Part shown: positions 1 to 8,348 of the stretch, in pieces
Layout of the letters: every line of letters begins with the position of its first letter
Position numbering within the stretch: position 1 is the first letter of the stretch
Assembly (NCBI RefSeq): GCF_022808175.1
Contig: NZ_JALGBX010000019.1
Location: 62,001 to 126,000, forward strand
Direction: 5' to 3'
Source of the DNA: Streptomyces sp. AP-93
Lineage (GTDB): Bacteria; Actinomycetota; Actinomycetes; Streptomycetales; Streptomycetaceae
DNA length: 64,000 bases
The notes under the pieces: generated by a model
Told to the model about the DNA's origin: nothing
The model's database searches: none
The model's input: only the letters and a program-made list of their open reading frames with translations
Translations under genes and position numbers: made by a program

Positions 1-339
1 GATGGTGTCGGTGAGCACCTCGTACTGGTCGGCTTCCGCGTGGGCCTCCTTGAGCGCCGCCTCGAAGGCACTGGTGTCCATCGGCTCCGGCCAGGGGCTG
101 CGGCTGAACTGGCGGTCGATGAGCCGCTGTTTGAGGACGGTCCACGCGTAGGCGTCGAGCCGGTCCATGTGCAGCATCCGCAGCCATTCGCCCATGATCG
201 AGTCGAAGGCGGCGTCGACCGCCTCCTCGGCCGCCGCGTCCGACCCCAGCTGCAGGTACGCGAACCGCATGTAGGCCGGGCGTCGGTCGGCGTGGAAGGC
301 CCAGTACGACAGGCGCGCCGTCGAATCCCACTGACTCAT
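1..339 (-). CDS. ECF-like RNA polymerase sigma factor, partial (C-terminus beyond the window)
   Basis: The ATG at 339 opens 113 visible codons that run off the left edge. The N-terminal part has the helix pattern of sigma-70 region 2: YMRFAYLQLGS at about residues 23-33, then an acidic AAAEEAVDAAF helix, a W at about 52, and AYAWTVLKQRLID at about 62-75. This resembles the SigE-like ECF group common in Streptomyces. The DNA-binding region 4 would lie outside the window. It is divergent from a decayed gene (618-2172) that carries a region-4-like segment, so the two may once have been a functional neighbourhood. The family call comes from pattern recognition and is fairly sure; which promoters it serves is unknown. 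Confidence 0.72.
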   Translation of the reverse strand, partial: MSQWDSTARLSYWAFHADRRPAYMRFAYLQLGSDAAAEEAVDAAFDSIMGEWLRMLHMDRLDAYAWTVLKQRLIDRQFSRSPWPEPMDTSAFEAALKEAHAEADQYEVLTDTI

Positions 340-617
340 GGGCGCCGGCCGCCGTCGCCGGCTCGGCAGACCCACGGCCCCGCCACCGGACTCCTCCGGA
401 CCGCTGCCATCGCTCACCGCTCCACCCCATCCCGTGTGCGGGGCAAGGAAATCAGCGCGGGCGCACTCGGAGGGCGCAGAGACGAAAGCTGGAAGGATTA
501 CGTTCGGTGATGATCATGTGGTGATCGATGTCGATCGCGCGCACGCTCAACCAGCGCAAACGCATATGCCGTTCTCCTGTGCGCCCGTTTCGTTCCCCGC
601 CGGAGGCCACGGCGTGT
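340..617. other. Intergenic region between divergent sigma-like gene and decayed gene
   Basis: No convincing gene. It must hold the promoter of the leftward sigma-like gene. Around 508-540 there is a cluster of GATC/GATGATC-type short repeats, otherwise nothing that can be named. The short ORFs here lack plausible ribosome binding sites. Confidence 0.4.
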
Positions 618-2172
618 GACCATCCCACGATTCACTCGTTTGTGGTCCTGCGCGCGAGCCTCGCTCCGACCGGCCGGGCGCGTCTCGCCGAGGCCGGGCT
701 GGGATGGCCGCCGGCGCCGCCCTTCGTCTGGGGGCTGCGGCTGTGGCCCCCGGCGGGCGGGACCGACGAGCCCGCCCGGGCGCTGGGCGCGGCTCCGGGG
801 CCGGTCCGGGCCGCCTTCGTCCTGCACGGCATGGACGGCCTGCCCGAGGAGGCGGTGGCCCGGCTGCTCGGGCAGGCCGGGGTGGCCGACCCGGCGGACG
901 CCGTGCGGGAGGCGCTGGCCGCTTGGCGGGACTGGGAGGGCGGCGCCCCCGGTCGCCCGGAAGCGGGCCCGGGCGCCGGGCCGTGGGCGCGGGAGGCGCG
1001 GTCCGCGACGGAGCCGGGGGCGCTGCGCGGCGGTGCTCCGCCGCCGGGCCGCGGAGCGTGGGCCGGGCCCGGGCCCGTGGCGGGGGCGGCGGGCGGTGCC
1101 GGCTTCCGCGGCGCTGCCGGGAGCACCGGTGGGCAAGCAGGTGGGAACACCGCTGGGGAAACGCTCCTGCGGGGGCCGGACCGCGCCGAGTTCGATGCCG
1201 CCGTGGTCAGTGCCCGCCCCACCGGCCTGCTGCGCCGGCGCCGCCGTACCCGCGCAGGCTGGACCGCCGCGCGGCCGCGCTGGCCCTGGCCGCCGGGATC
1301 CTCGCGGCCGACGCGTCGCCGCCCCGCCCCGAGGCTTCGCCGCTCGCCGGACCGGCCGCCGCCGGGGCGCCAGGGCCTGTCGTCACATTCCCGTCTGCCC
1401 CGCGGCGCCTGGCACGCGCTCTCGCCGCACCGGGGGAAAGCCCACGTACGTCCAGTACGCGGACTTCCGCCCGGCACGCCGAGAGCACGCACCAGACGCC
1501 GCGGGGCCGCCCTTCGGGCGACGACGGGAATGTGACGACAGGCCCTGGACCCGGCCCGGCTGGTCCGCGTTCCCGCCGAGGCCTGGGCGGACACCGCCCG
1601 CGTCGACTTCACCGCCTGGCCCGCCCGCGGCGCCCGCACCGCCGACCGGGGTCTGCTCGCCCGCGCGCGGGCGGCCTGGGCCGCCCGGCCCCGGGAGGTG
1701 GCGGTGACGGCCGCACCGGGGACGGCGACCGACGCTCCGCTGCGCGCGCCGCAGCTCCTGTACGCGGGGAACGTCGCGGGGCGGGCGGTCGTGCTGCTGC
1801 TCGACGGGGACCGGGTGGTTCGCTACGGCGAGCCCGCTGACGGTCCTGGTCCAGCTGCGCCTGCCCGCCGGACCCCCGCAGGACGTGGCGCGGGCCCGCG
1901 GGACCGCCGTGTGCGGACGCTTCGGACAGCACCTCCTCGCGGGCACCCGGTGGAGGTCCCCGGTGGGCCGCTGGTACCTGCTGGCGGCCGGCAGCCGGGA
2001 GGTCGCGGGCATCACGGCGGCCGGCGCGGTCCGCGCGGAGGCCGCGGGCCGGACCCTGACCGTCCCCGTCCCCGTCGCCGGTCCGCAGGGCCCCGCGCCC
2101 GCCGTGACGGGCAGACTCGCGAGCGGCGTCCGGATCACCGCCGTCGACGGCGCCCGGGGCGGCCGCGACTGA
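618..2172 (+). pseudogene. Decayed Streptomyces hypothetical protein with sigma region-4-like N-terminus
   Basis: No single frame covers this stretch, but protein-like blocks follow each other in the same order across shifting frames. The first (642-1230) has RAAFVLHGMDGLPEEAV, a region-4-like helix pair, then LLRRRRRTR before a hydrophobic run that continues in a second frame (RLDRRAAALALAAG). Next comes the palindromic element at 1370-1548. After it, in the second frame, come LDPARLVRVPAEAWADT and LLYAGNVAGRAVVLLLDG (to about 1850). A last block in another frame has GRWYLLAAGSREV and ends at 2172. Relatives I remember are longer between the last two blocks, so an internal deletion is inferred. 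This looks like a gene dead through frameshifts, an insertion and a deletion. Confidence 0.65.
1370..1548. mobile_element. MITE-like palindromic element with 26-bp perfect terminal inverted repeats
   Basis: Positions 1370-1395 and 1523-1548 are perfect reverse complements over 26 bp, beginning CCAGGGCCTGTCGTCACATT. Inside them a second imperfect inverted pair (about 1399-1424 against 1494-1519, roughly 21 of 25 matching) continues the fold, so the whole 179 bp is a long foldback. It carries no transposase and sits inside the decayed gene at 618-2172. This is the structure expected of a non-autonomous MITE. The exact ends and any target duplication cannot be fixed from one copy. Confidence 0.75.
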
Positions 2173-2410
2173 CAGCGCACCGCGGGCCCGCCCCGCGCCC
2201 GCGCCGCTCGGCGGAGCACCGTCCGCGGCCGCCACGGACGGTGTCCCCACCGGCGTGGACGGCGGTCCGGGGGCTGCCCGGCCCGCTGTACCATGGCCGC
2301 AGCGCGAGGGCCGTGACGGAGTGGTCACAGTCCTCGCTTTTGCTTTGCACCGCTCAGTTCCGCGTTGTACCCCCAGTCCACCCCGAAGAAATGCGGGGCG
2401 TGGCGTTTCG

Positions 2411-2432
2411 GCGGTTCGATACGATGAACCGC
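2411..2432 (+). promoter_or_regulatory. Hairpin in the metG leader
   Basis: GCGGTTC (2411-2417) and GAACCGC (2426-2432) form a perfect 7-bp stem with an 8-nt loop, ending 42 nt before the metG start. The 302-nt gap 2173-2474 holds no gene. A second short dyad (GTGAC/GTCAC) lies near 2312-2327. This could be an operator or a leader structure. It does not match a T-box or SAM riboswitch that I can recognise. Confidence 0.3.
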
Positions 2433-2474
2433 ACGTCACGTCGTACCGGCATATATGAAATGGAGCATCCGAGG

Positions 2475-4190
2475 ATGGCTCGACACCTGATCACCAGCGC
2501 GCTTCCCTACATCAACGGGATCAAGCACCTGGGCAACATGGTCGGGTCGATGCTTCCGGCGGATGTGTACTCCCGGTACCTCCGCCAGCGCGGCCACGAC
2601 GTCCTCTACATCTGCGCCACCGACGAGCACGGCACCCCCGCCGAGCTCGCCGCGAAGGCGGCCGGTCTCTCGGTCGCCGAGTTCTGCGCGCAGGCCCACG
2701 ACGCCCAGAAGGCGGTCTACGACGGCTTCGAGCTGTCCTTCGACTACTTCGGCCGCAGCTCCTCCGCGGAGAACCGCGAGATCACCCAGCACTTCGCGCG
2801 TCAGCTGGAGAAGAACGGCTTCATCGAGGAGCGGGCGATCCGGCAGGTCTACTCGCCGGTCGACGGCCGCTTCCTGCCGGACCGCTACGTAGAGGGCACC
2901 TGTCCGCACTGCGGCTACGACAAGGCCCGCGGCGACCAGTGCGAGAACTGCACCCGCGTCCTGGACCCCACGGACCTGATCGAGCCCCGCTCGGCCATCT
3001 CCGGCTCCACCGAGCTGGAGGTCCGCGAGACCAAGCACCTCTTCCTCCTCCAGTCCAAGCTGCAGGTCGAGGTCGAAGCCTGGGTCGCGGAGCACGAGGA
3101 GGAGTGGCCGCAGCTCGCGTCCTCCATCGCCCGCAAGTGGCTGACCGAGGGCCTGCACGACCGCGCCATCACGCGCGACCTCGACTGGGGCGTCCCGGTC
3201 CCGGCCGACACGTGGCCCGAGCTGGCCGCCGACGGCAAGGTGTTCTACGTCTGGTTCGACGCCCCGATCGAGTACATCGCCTCCACCAAGGAGTGGTCGG
3301 ACGCCGACCCGGCGAACCGCGACTACAAGTCCTGGTGGTACGAGGCCGAAGACGTCCGCTACACCCAGTTCATGGCCAAGGACAACGTCCCGTTCCACAC
3401 GGTGATGTTCCCCGCCACCGAGCTCGGCACCCGCGAGCCCTGGAAGAAGGTCGACTACGTCAAGGCCTTCAACTGGCTGACGTACTACGGCGGCAAGTTC
3501 TCCACCTCGCAGAAGCGCGGCGTCTTCACCGACCAGGCGCTGGAGATCCTCCCGGCCGACTTCTGGCGCTACTTCCTCATCGCCAACGCGCCCGAGTCCG
3601 ACGACTCCTCCTTCACGTGGGAGCACTTCACCGCCACGGTGAACAAGGACCTCGGCGGCACGCTGGGCAACTTCGTGAACCGCGTACTGACCTTCTCCCG
3701 CAAGAAGTTCGGCGACGAGGTCCCCGCGGGCAGCGCCGCCGGCGCGGTCGAGGCCAAGCTGGGCGAGCAGATCGCCGAGCTGCTGGCCGAGTACGAGGGC
3801 CACATGGATGCCCTCCAGTACCGCAAGGCCGCGGCCGCGCTGCGCGCCCTGTGGTCGGCCGGAAACGCGTACCTCGACGAGAAGGCCCCCTGGACGGAGG
3901 TCAAGACCGACCTGGACGGCGCGGCGCTCACCCTGCGCACGGCGATGAACCTCATCCACCTCTACTCGGTGGTCTCCGAGCCGTTCATCCCGGCCTCGGC
4001 GCGCGCCATGCGCTCCGCGTTCGAGCTCGCCGACGACACGGCCACCTGGGTCACCCCGGAGCAGGCCGCGTCCCTCGACGCGGTGCCGGCGGGCACCCCG
4101 TTCACGGTTCCGCCGGTGCTCTTCCCGCGGATCACCGAAGAGGACCTGGAGTCGTACCGCGAGCGCTTCGGCGGCAACCCGGAGGCCTGA
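2475..4190 (+). CDS. metG: Methionyl-tRNA synthetase
   Basis: 571 residues, starting at the ATG with GAGG just upstream. It charges tRNA-Met with methionine in the cytoplasm. The class I signature reads HLGN at residues 18-21, followed by ATDEHGTP. A zinc knuckle uses Cys143, 146, 156 and 159 (CPHC...CENC). The KMSKS-equivalent loop is FSTSQKRG at about 342-349. WRYFLIANAPESDDSSF and the helical anticodon-binding domain follow. The length suits the compact form without a C-terminal tRNA-binding extension. It is monocistronic: a decayed gene lies upstream and a bidirectional terminator (4209-4248) downstream. The call is near certain. Confidence 0.97.
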   Translation: MARHLITSALPYINGIKHLGNMVGSMLPADVYSRYLRQRGHDVLYICATDEHGTPAELAAKAAGLSVAEFCAQAHDAQKAVYDGFELSFDYFGRSSSAENREITQHFARQLEKNGFIEERAIRQVYSPVDGRFLPDRYVEGTCPHCGYDKARGDQCENCTRVLDPTDLIEPRSAISGSTELEVRETKHLFLLQSKLQVEVEAWVAEHEEEWPQLASSIARKWLTEGLHDRAITRDLDWGVPVPADTWPELAADGKVFYVWFDAPIEYIASTKEWSDADPANRDYKSWWYEAEDVRYTQFMAKDNVPFHTVMFPATELGTREPWKKVDYVKAFNWLTYYGGKFSTSQKRGVFTDQALEILPADFWRYFLIANAPESDDSSFTWEHFTATVNKDLGGTLGNFVNRVLTFSRKKFGDEVPAGSAAGAVEAKLGEQIAELLAEYEGHMDALQYRKAAAALRALWSAGNAYLDEKAPWTEVKTDLDGAALTLRTAMNLIHLYSVVSEPFIPASARAMRSAFELADDTATWVTPEQAASLDAVPAGTPFTVPPVLFPRITEEDLESYRERFGGNPEA

Positions 4191-4208
4191 GCCGGTAGTT
4201 GTGATTCG

Positions 4209-4248
4209 GTGAGGGGCGCGACCCGTTGACGCGGGCCGCGCCCCTCAC
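4209..4248. terminator. Bidirectional terminator between metG and the YfcC-type transporter gene
   Basis: A 12-bp perfect stem, GTGAGGGGCGCG (4209-4220) pairing with 4237-4248, with a 16-nt loop. It lies between two convergent genes and lacks a U tract, as is usual in high-GC actinomycetes. Confidence 0.75.
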
Positions 4249-4301
4249 GCGTACCTCCGGCCAGGGGGCGCCGGGACCCTGACCGGGGGCCCGGTCCGCC
4301 C

Positions 4302-5861
4302 TCACATCGCGGCGCCCAGGGCCAGGAACCCGCAGATCAGTACGAAGAGGATGCCGAGCAACGGCCACACGAAGCGCAGGTACTTGTCATAGCCGACCTT
4401 GGCCAGTGCCACACCGCCGATGGTGACGGCGGTGGTGGGGACCCAGAGGTTCATCCAGCCGCTCGCCGACTGCCAGGCCGTCACCATCAGCGCGCGGGAG
4501 ACGCCCGCGAAGTCGGCGAGCGGGGCCAGGATCGGCATGGTGAGCGTGGCGTGCCCGGAGGTGGAGGGGATCAGGAAGGCGAGCGGGAGGTTCACGAGGA
4601 AGACGATGATCGCGAAGATCCCGGACGAAGTCCCCTTCACCACGCCCTCGATGGAGTGCAGCACCGTGTCGGTGATCTTCGAGTTGTTCATGATGACCGT
4701 GACCCCGCGCGCCAGCATGATGACCAGGGCGGGCGAGATGAAGTCGGCGGCGCCCTGGATGATCGTGGAGCTGAGCTTGGCCTCGCCCATCCGGGCGACC
4801 AGGCCGATCAGCACGGCGGCGCAGATGAACAGCGCCGCCAACTGGGCGAAGGACCAGTCCAGTTCCCAGGCGTACGGGGTCGCGTCCGCGTCGCCGGTGA
4901 GCGCGCTCGACCAGGGCACCACCGAGAAGATCATGAAGGCGAAGACGAGGACCAGCAGGACCAGCACGGTCTTGTGCAGCCGGGTCAGCTCCGGTTCCTC
5001 CTCCTCGGCGCCGGTGGCCTTCTGCTCCCGGTCCCCGGGCAGGAACCCGCAGATCGACTTGGCGGGGTCCTTCTGGACCCGGCGCGCGTACCGGATCACG
5101 TAGAGGACGGTCACGGTGGTCAGCACGATCCACATGAGGAAGCGCAGCCCGATCCCGTCGCCGAGCGAGATGCCGGCCGCCGAGGAGGCCACACCGGTCG
5201 CGAACGGGTTCACCGTGGAGCAGAGCACGCCGATGCCCGCGCCGAGGATGCTGGCACCGACCGCGACCAGCCGGTCGTAGCCGAGGGCCAGCATCATCGG
5301 CACCAGCAGGCCGTAGAACCCGAGAGTCTCCTCGGCGAAGCCCTCCACGGTGCCCAGGATCGAGAAGACCACCATCACGGCGGCGATCAGCAGCGCTCCG
5401 CGGTCGCGCAACCGGTGGGCGAGGCGGGCGATGCCGCGGTCGAGGGCCCCGGTGGCGAACACGACGGTGATGAAGGCGCCGATGGCGAGCACGAAGAGGA
5501 ACACGCCCGCGCTGCCGTACAAGTCACCGCTGAAGGTGGGCCCGACCTGGCCGGACTTGGGGTCCTGGAGCCCGTAGAGCCCGTTGACGGGGGAGAGGAA
5601 CAGGTCGTTCAGGCGATCGGTGAAGCTCTGGGTGTCCTCGACCCGGTGGTAGGTGCCGGCGACGGGGGAGCCGCTGTCGTTGCGGTCGTACTCGCCGGCC
5701 GGGACGAGGAAGGCCAGCAGCCAGATCGCGACGGTGACGATGGCCAGGATGGTCAGCGCGCTGGGGAAGGAGAACTTCCGCGCGGGCGCCGGACCCTCGG
5801 GGGGAGCCGGCGCGGCCGGCGGAGGCGGCGGGGTGGCCGGCGGCGGGGTCGCGGTGGTCAC
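4302..5861 (-). CDS. YfcC/DcuC-family membrane transporter
   Basis: 519 residues from a GTG that overlaps the dipeptidase stop by 4 bp (GTGA). After a Pro/Ala-rich cytosolic N-terminus (first ~30 residues) come about 11-13 hydrophobic segments. Family-like stretches include VPAGEYDR, GTVEGFAEETLGFY, STVNPFATGVAS, the helix-breaking NNSKITDT and IPSTSGHATLTMPIL. YfcC-type proteins belong to the C4-dicarboxylate/p-aminobenzoyl-glutamate uptake superfamily; some are linked to peptide or amino acid uptake. Translational coupling to an M20 dipeptidase suggests import of a peptide or acyl-amino acid that the partner then cleaves. The substrate is inferred only. Confidence 0.82.
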   Translation of the reverse strand: MTTATPPPATPPPPPAAPAPPEGPAPARKFSFPSALTILAIVTVAIWLLAFLVPAGEYDRNDSGSPVAGTYHRVEDTQSFTDRLNDLFLSPVNGLYGLQDPKSGQVGPTFSGDLYGSAGVFLFVLAIGAFITVVFATGALDRGIARLAHRLRDRGALLIAAVMVVFSILGTVEGFAEETLGFYGLLVPMMLALGYDRLVAVGASILGAGIGVLCSTVNPFATGVASSAAGISLGDGIGLRFLMWIVLTTVTVLYVIRYARRVQKDPAKSICGFLPGDREQKATGAEEEEPELTRLHKTVLVLLVLVFAFMIFSVVPWSSALTGDADATPYAWELDWSFAQLAALFICAAVLIGLVARMGEAKLSSTIIQGAADFISPALVIMLARGVTVIMNNSKITDTVLHSIEGVVKGTSSGIFAIIVFLVNLPLAFLIPSTSGHATLTMPILAPLADFAGVSRALMVTAWQSASGWMNLWVPTTAVTIGGVALAKVGYDKYLRFVWPLLGILFVLICGFLALGAAM

Positions 5862-7270
5862 CGGGCGTCTCCGGAAGGGTCCTGGGGGGCGTCGGGGGAG
5901 CGGGCCGCGCCGAAGTCCGCCGCGTACTCCCGGACGAAGGCGGCCATCGCCACCACCGTGTTGCGCACCTCCGACAGCAGCACCCGCTCGTTCGGCGCGT
6001 GCAGATTGCACATGCTGTCCTGAGCGCCGAACAGCAGCACCTCCGCCCCCGGAGCCGCCCGCGCGAGGCCGTTCACCAGCGGGATGGAGCCGCCCGTGGC
6101 CACGTACGAGGCCTGCGTGCCCCAGGCCTCCTTGAGCGCGGTCAGCGCCGCCCGGTACGCCGGCCCGCCCGTCCGCGCCTCGAAGCCGGGGCCGGTGTCG
6201 CCCGGGGTGACGGTGAGCGGGATCCCGAAGGGGCGCTGCGCGCGCAGGTGCTTCACGAGCGCGGTCCGGGCCTCCTTCGCGTCCTGGAGGGGGTGGAAGC
6301 GCAGGTTCAGCTTGGCCCGCGCGTACGGGACCACGGCGGAGGCGGCGCCCGCCACGTCCGGGGCGTCGAGCCCGATGACGGTGACGGCGGGCCCGCTCCA
6401 CAGCCGCTCGCCGAGCGAGCCGGTGCCGATCAGCGGCAGCCCGTCCCGGACGGAGGCCAGCTTGCGGAACTCCTCCTCGGTGTAGGTCGTTCCCTCCCAG
6501 GGATCGCGGCGAAGCCCGGGCACCGCCACGTCTCCGTGCTCGTCGTGCAGGGTGGCCAGCGCCCGCAGCAGGACCAGCAGGGCGTCCGGGGCGGCTCCGC
6601 CGAACTCCCCGCTGTGCCGCGCCTGCGCGAGGGTGCGCACCTCCACCACGACCTCGCAGGCCCCGCGCAGCCCGGTGGTCAGGGTCGGGGTGCCGGGCCG
6701 CAGGTTGCCGAGGTCGGCGATGACCATCGCGTCGCAGGCGAACCGGTCCGGATCGGTGGGCGGGTAGTCGTCGAAGGGGCTGCCGTACTCCTCCTGCCCC
6801 TCGATCACCAGCTTGATCCCGACGGGCGGGCGGCCGCCGTAGACCCGGAGCATGCCCAGGTGTGCGATCACGTTCGACTTGTCGTCGGCGATCCCGCGCG
6901 CCCGCAGGGCGCCGGGGACCCCGGCTACGGGCGTCGGTTCGAAGGGCGGGGAGAGCCACAGGGTCGGGTTGCCGGCGGGCTGGACGTCGTAGTGCCCGTA
7001 GAGCAGGACGGTCGGGGCGTCCGGGTGCGGGGGCGGGATCTCGCCGTAGATGACCGGGGCGGTGTCGGGGAGGTCGATGCGCTCGATGGTGGGGACGCCC
7101 GCCTCGCGCAGCAGGGAGACGATCAGGTCGTGCGCCTCCAGGACCGGCTCCGGCGGGTATCCGGGGAAGGCGACCGAGGGGATCGACGCGAGCCGTTCCA
7201 GATCGGCCCGGAGGCCGTCCATCAGGGCGTCGACCTGCGCTTCGAGGGTCTGCGAGCCGTCCGCGTCCAC
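5858..7270 (-). CDS. M20-family metallo-dipeptidase
   Basis: About 470 residues from the GTG at 7270 (CAGGGACGG upstream); the frame stays open further upstream, but that DNA is G-rich repeat. Metal-binding landmarks are in order: LLYGHYDVQPAG (His and Asp), RGIADDKSNVIAHL, the catalytic Glu pair in IEGQEEYGSP, an Asp ligand in VIADLGN and a C-terminal His in SMCNLHAPNE. The dimerisation (lid) domain lies between. It is a cytosolic zinc hydrolase of dipeptides or N-acyl amino acids. Its stop overlaps the start of the YfcC-type transporter, so uptake and cleavage are probably made together. The exact start is uncertain; an ATG lies at about 7220. Confidence 0.88.
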   Translation of the reverse strand: MDADGSQTLEAQVDALMDGLRADLERLASIPSVAFPGYPPEPVLEAHDLIVSLLREAGVPTIERIDLPDTAPVIYGEIPPPHPDAPTVLLYGHYDVQPAGNPTLWLSPPFEPTPVAGVPGALRARGIADDKSNVIAHLGMLRVYGGRPPVGIKLVIEGQEEYGSPFDDYPPTDPDRFACDAMVIADLGNLRPGTPTLTTGLRGACEVVVEVRTLAQARHSGEFGGAAPDALLVLLRALATLHDEHGDVAVPGLRRDPWEGTTYTEEEFRKLASVRDGLPLIGTGSLGERLWSGPAVTVIGLDAPDVAGAASAVVPYARAKLNLRFHPLQDAKEARTALVKHLRAQRPFGIPLTVTPGDTGPGFEARTGGPAYRAALTALKEAWGTQASYVATGGSIPLVNGLARAAPGAEVLLFGAQDSMCNLHAPNERVLLSEVRNTVVAMAAFVREYAADFGAARSPDAPQDPSGDAR

Positions 7271-7706
7271 CTGCCACCGTCCCTGTGGTCCCCGGGGCGA
7301 CCCCGCTGAGCTGCGGGATCGGGTTCTCCGATCATCGGCGGGGGGAACGGGCCGCGCCGTGGCGGAGTGGGCCGGGCGGGTGAACGCCGCCCGCGGCGGT
7401 GTGGGGGTGGGGGCGTGCGGCGGCGCGCAGGGGGTGGCGCGCGCGGGTCCGCCCGTCGGCACGGGTCCGGGCCTGGTCCGGGTCGGGTGTGGGCCGGGTG
7501 CGGGCCTGGTCCGGGCCGGGTGTGGGCCGGGTCCGGGTCGGGTTCGAGTCGGGTTCGGGCCGGGCGGGCGTCCGGCCGGGACCCGGTGTGCCTCGAAGTC
7601 GGTGCCGAGGGCCGATCTTGACCTGTCTGGCGCGTATCGAACCACCGCCGTGATCGTTTCTTCAGGCATAGCCCTCATCCCTGCTGCGGAATCGGGAGAA
7701 CGCGCG
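7271..7706. repeat. G-rich intergenic region with 33-bp tandem duplication (7467-7532)
   Basis: This 436-bp divergent spacer has no credible gene. Its plus strand from about 7461 to 7585 is a run of GGG triplets separated by 1-4 bases. Inside it a 33-bp unit at 7467-7499 is repeated at 7500-7532 with 2 mismatches. Such runs can form G-quadruplexes. Both flanking genes are transcribed away from it, so it lies in both upstream regions. Confidence 0.6.
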
Positions 7707-8291
7707 GTGACCGCTTGGCAGTACTTCGCCGGGGCCGGCCTGGTGGCGGCGCTCTGCCCGCTGCACGGTCACGTGGCGGTCGCCGGAGACGGCCACGGGC
7801 GCGGCGCCCGGGTCGACCTGTGCGTTCCGGCCGGGTCGCAGCCACGGCCCCCCGCGGCGCCGCCCTCGACGCCGGCTCCGGCTCCGGCCCCGGCCGTACG
7901 GCCGACCGCCCGGGTGCTGCTGCCCGGCCCGGCCGGGCCGACGGTGCGCCATCCGGGGGTGGGGCCGCTCGCGCCCGCGCCGCCCGGCGCGGCGGCGGAG
8001 CCGGTCCCCGGGCCGACGGCGCAGGCAAGGCCCGCGGTGGCGCAGCCGCGGGCGGCCGCGGCGCAGGCGCCCGGGGTCACGCAGGCGGCTCCGGGCGGAG
8101 CGGTGGCTCCGCACCGGGTCGCAGCGGGGGCCGGGGCGGCGGGGCGCTTCCACGTGCGCCCGTACCACTCCGCGGCCTTGGCGCGGCGCGGCCCGGACGG
8201 CATGTCCACCCTGATGCTCATGGTCGTCGTCACGACCCCGGCGGTGCTCGCGGCCGTCGCGCTGCGGCCCCGTTCCAGGAGCCGCGGCTAG
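7707..8291 (+). CDS. Proline/alanine-rich single-pass membrane or secreted protein
   Basis: 194 residues, starting at a GTG preceded by GGGAGAA. An N-terminal hydrophobic stretch (YFAGAGLVAALC, residues 5-16) looks like a signal or anchor. A long disordered Pro/Ala/Gly linker fills about residues 45-150. A C-terminal hydrophobic helix (LMLMVVVTTPAVLAAVAL, about 169-186) is followed by an Arg-rich tail. That tail pattern predicts a C-terminal membrane anchor with the linker outside. No enzymatic motif is present. It lies 57 bp before the DUF4239 gene on the same strand, so the two may be cotranscribed. Function unknown. Confidence 0.68.
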   Translation: MTAWQYFAGAGLVAALCPLHGHVAVAGDGHGRGARVDLCVPAGSQPRPPAAPPSTPAPAPAPAVRPTARVLLPGPAGPTVRHPGVGPLAPAPPGAAAEPVPGPTAQARPAVAQPRAAAAQAPGVTQAAPGGAVAPHRVAAGAGAAGRFHVRPYHSAALARRGPDGMSTLMLMVVVTTPAVLAAVALRPRSRSRG

Positions 8292-8348
8292 CCACGCCCC
8301 CGCCTTCAGTCCGCTCAGTCCGCTCGTTTCGACCTACGGAGAACCCTC

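Noticed and set aside
1370..1548. Rho-independent terminator instead of an element
   Set aside because: The arms are 26 bp and 127 bp apart, inside a coding region with matching protein blocks on both sides, which does not fit a terminator.
2173..2474. T-box or SAM riboswitch upstream of metG
   Set aside because: No T-box sequence, no specifier stem and no SAM-I core could be recognised; only a simple 7-bp hairpin is present.
2436..3959. 507-codon minus-strand frame opposite metG
   Set aside because: It lies entirely within metG and reads as low-complexity Val/Leu/Gly; metG motifs are unambiguous.
7271..7678. N-terminal extension of the dipeptidase through the G-rich repeat
   Set aside because: The added residues are a Pro/Gly/Arg/Thr repeat generated by the GGG track, not a protein domain; the GTG at 7270 gives the normal family length.
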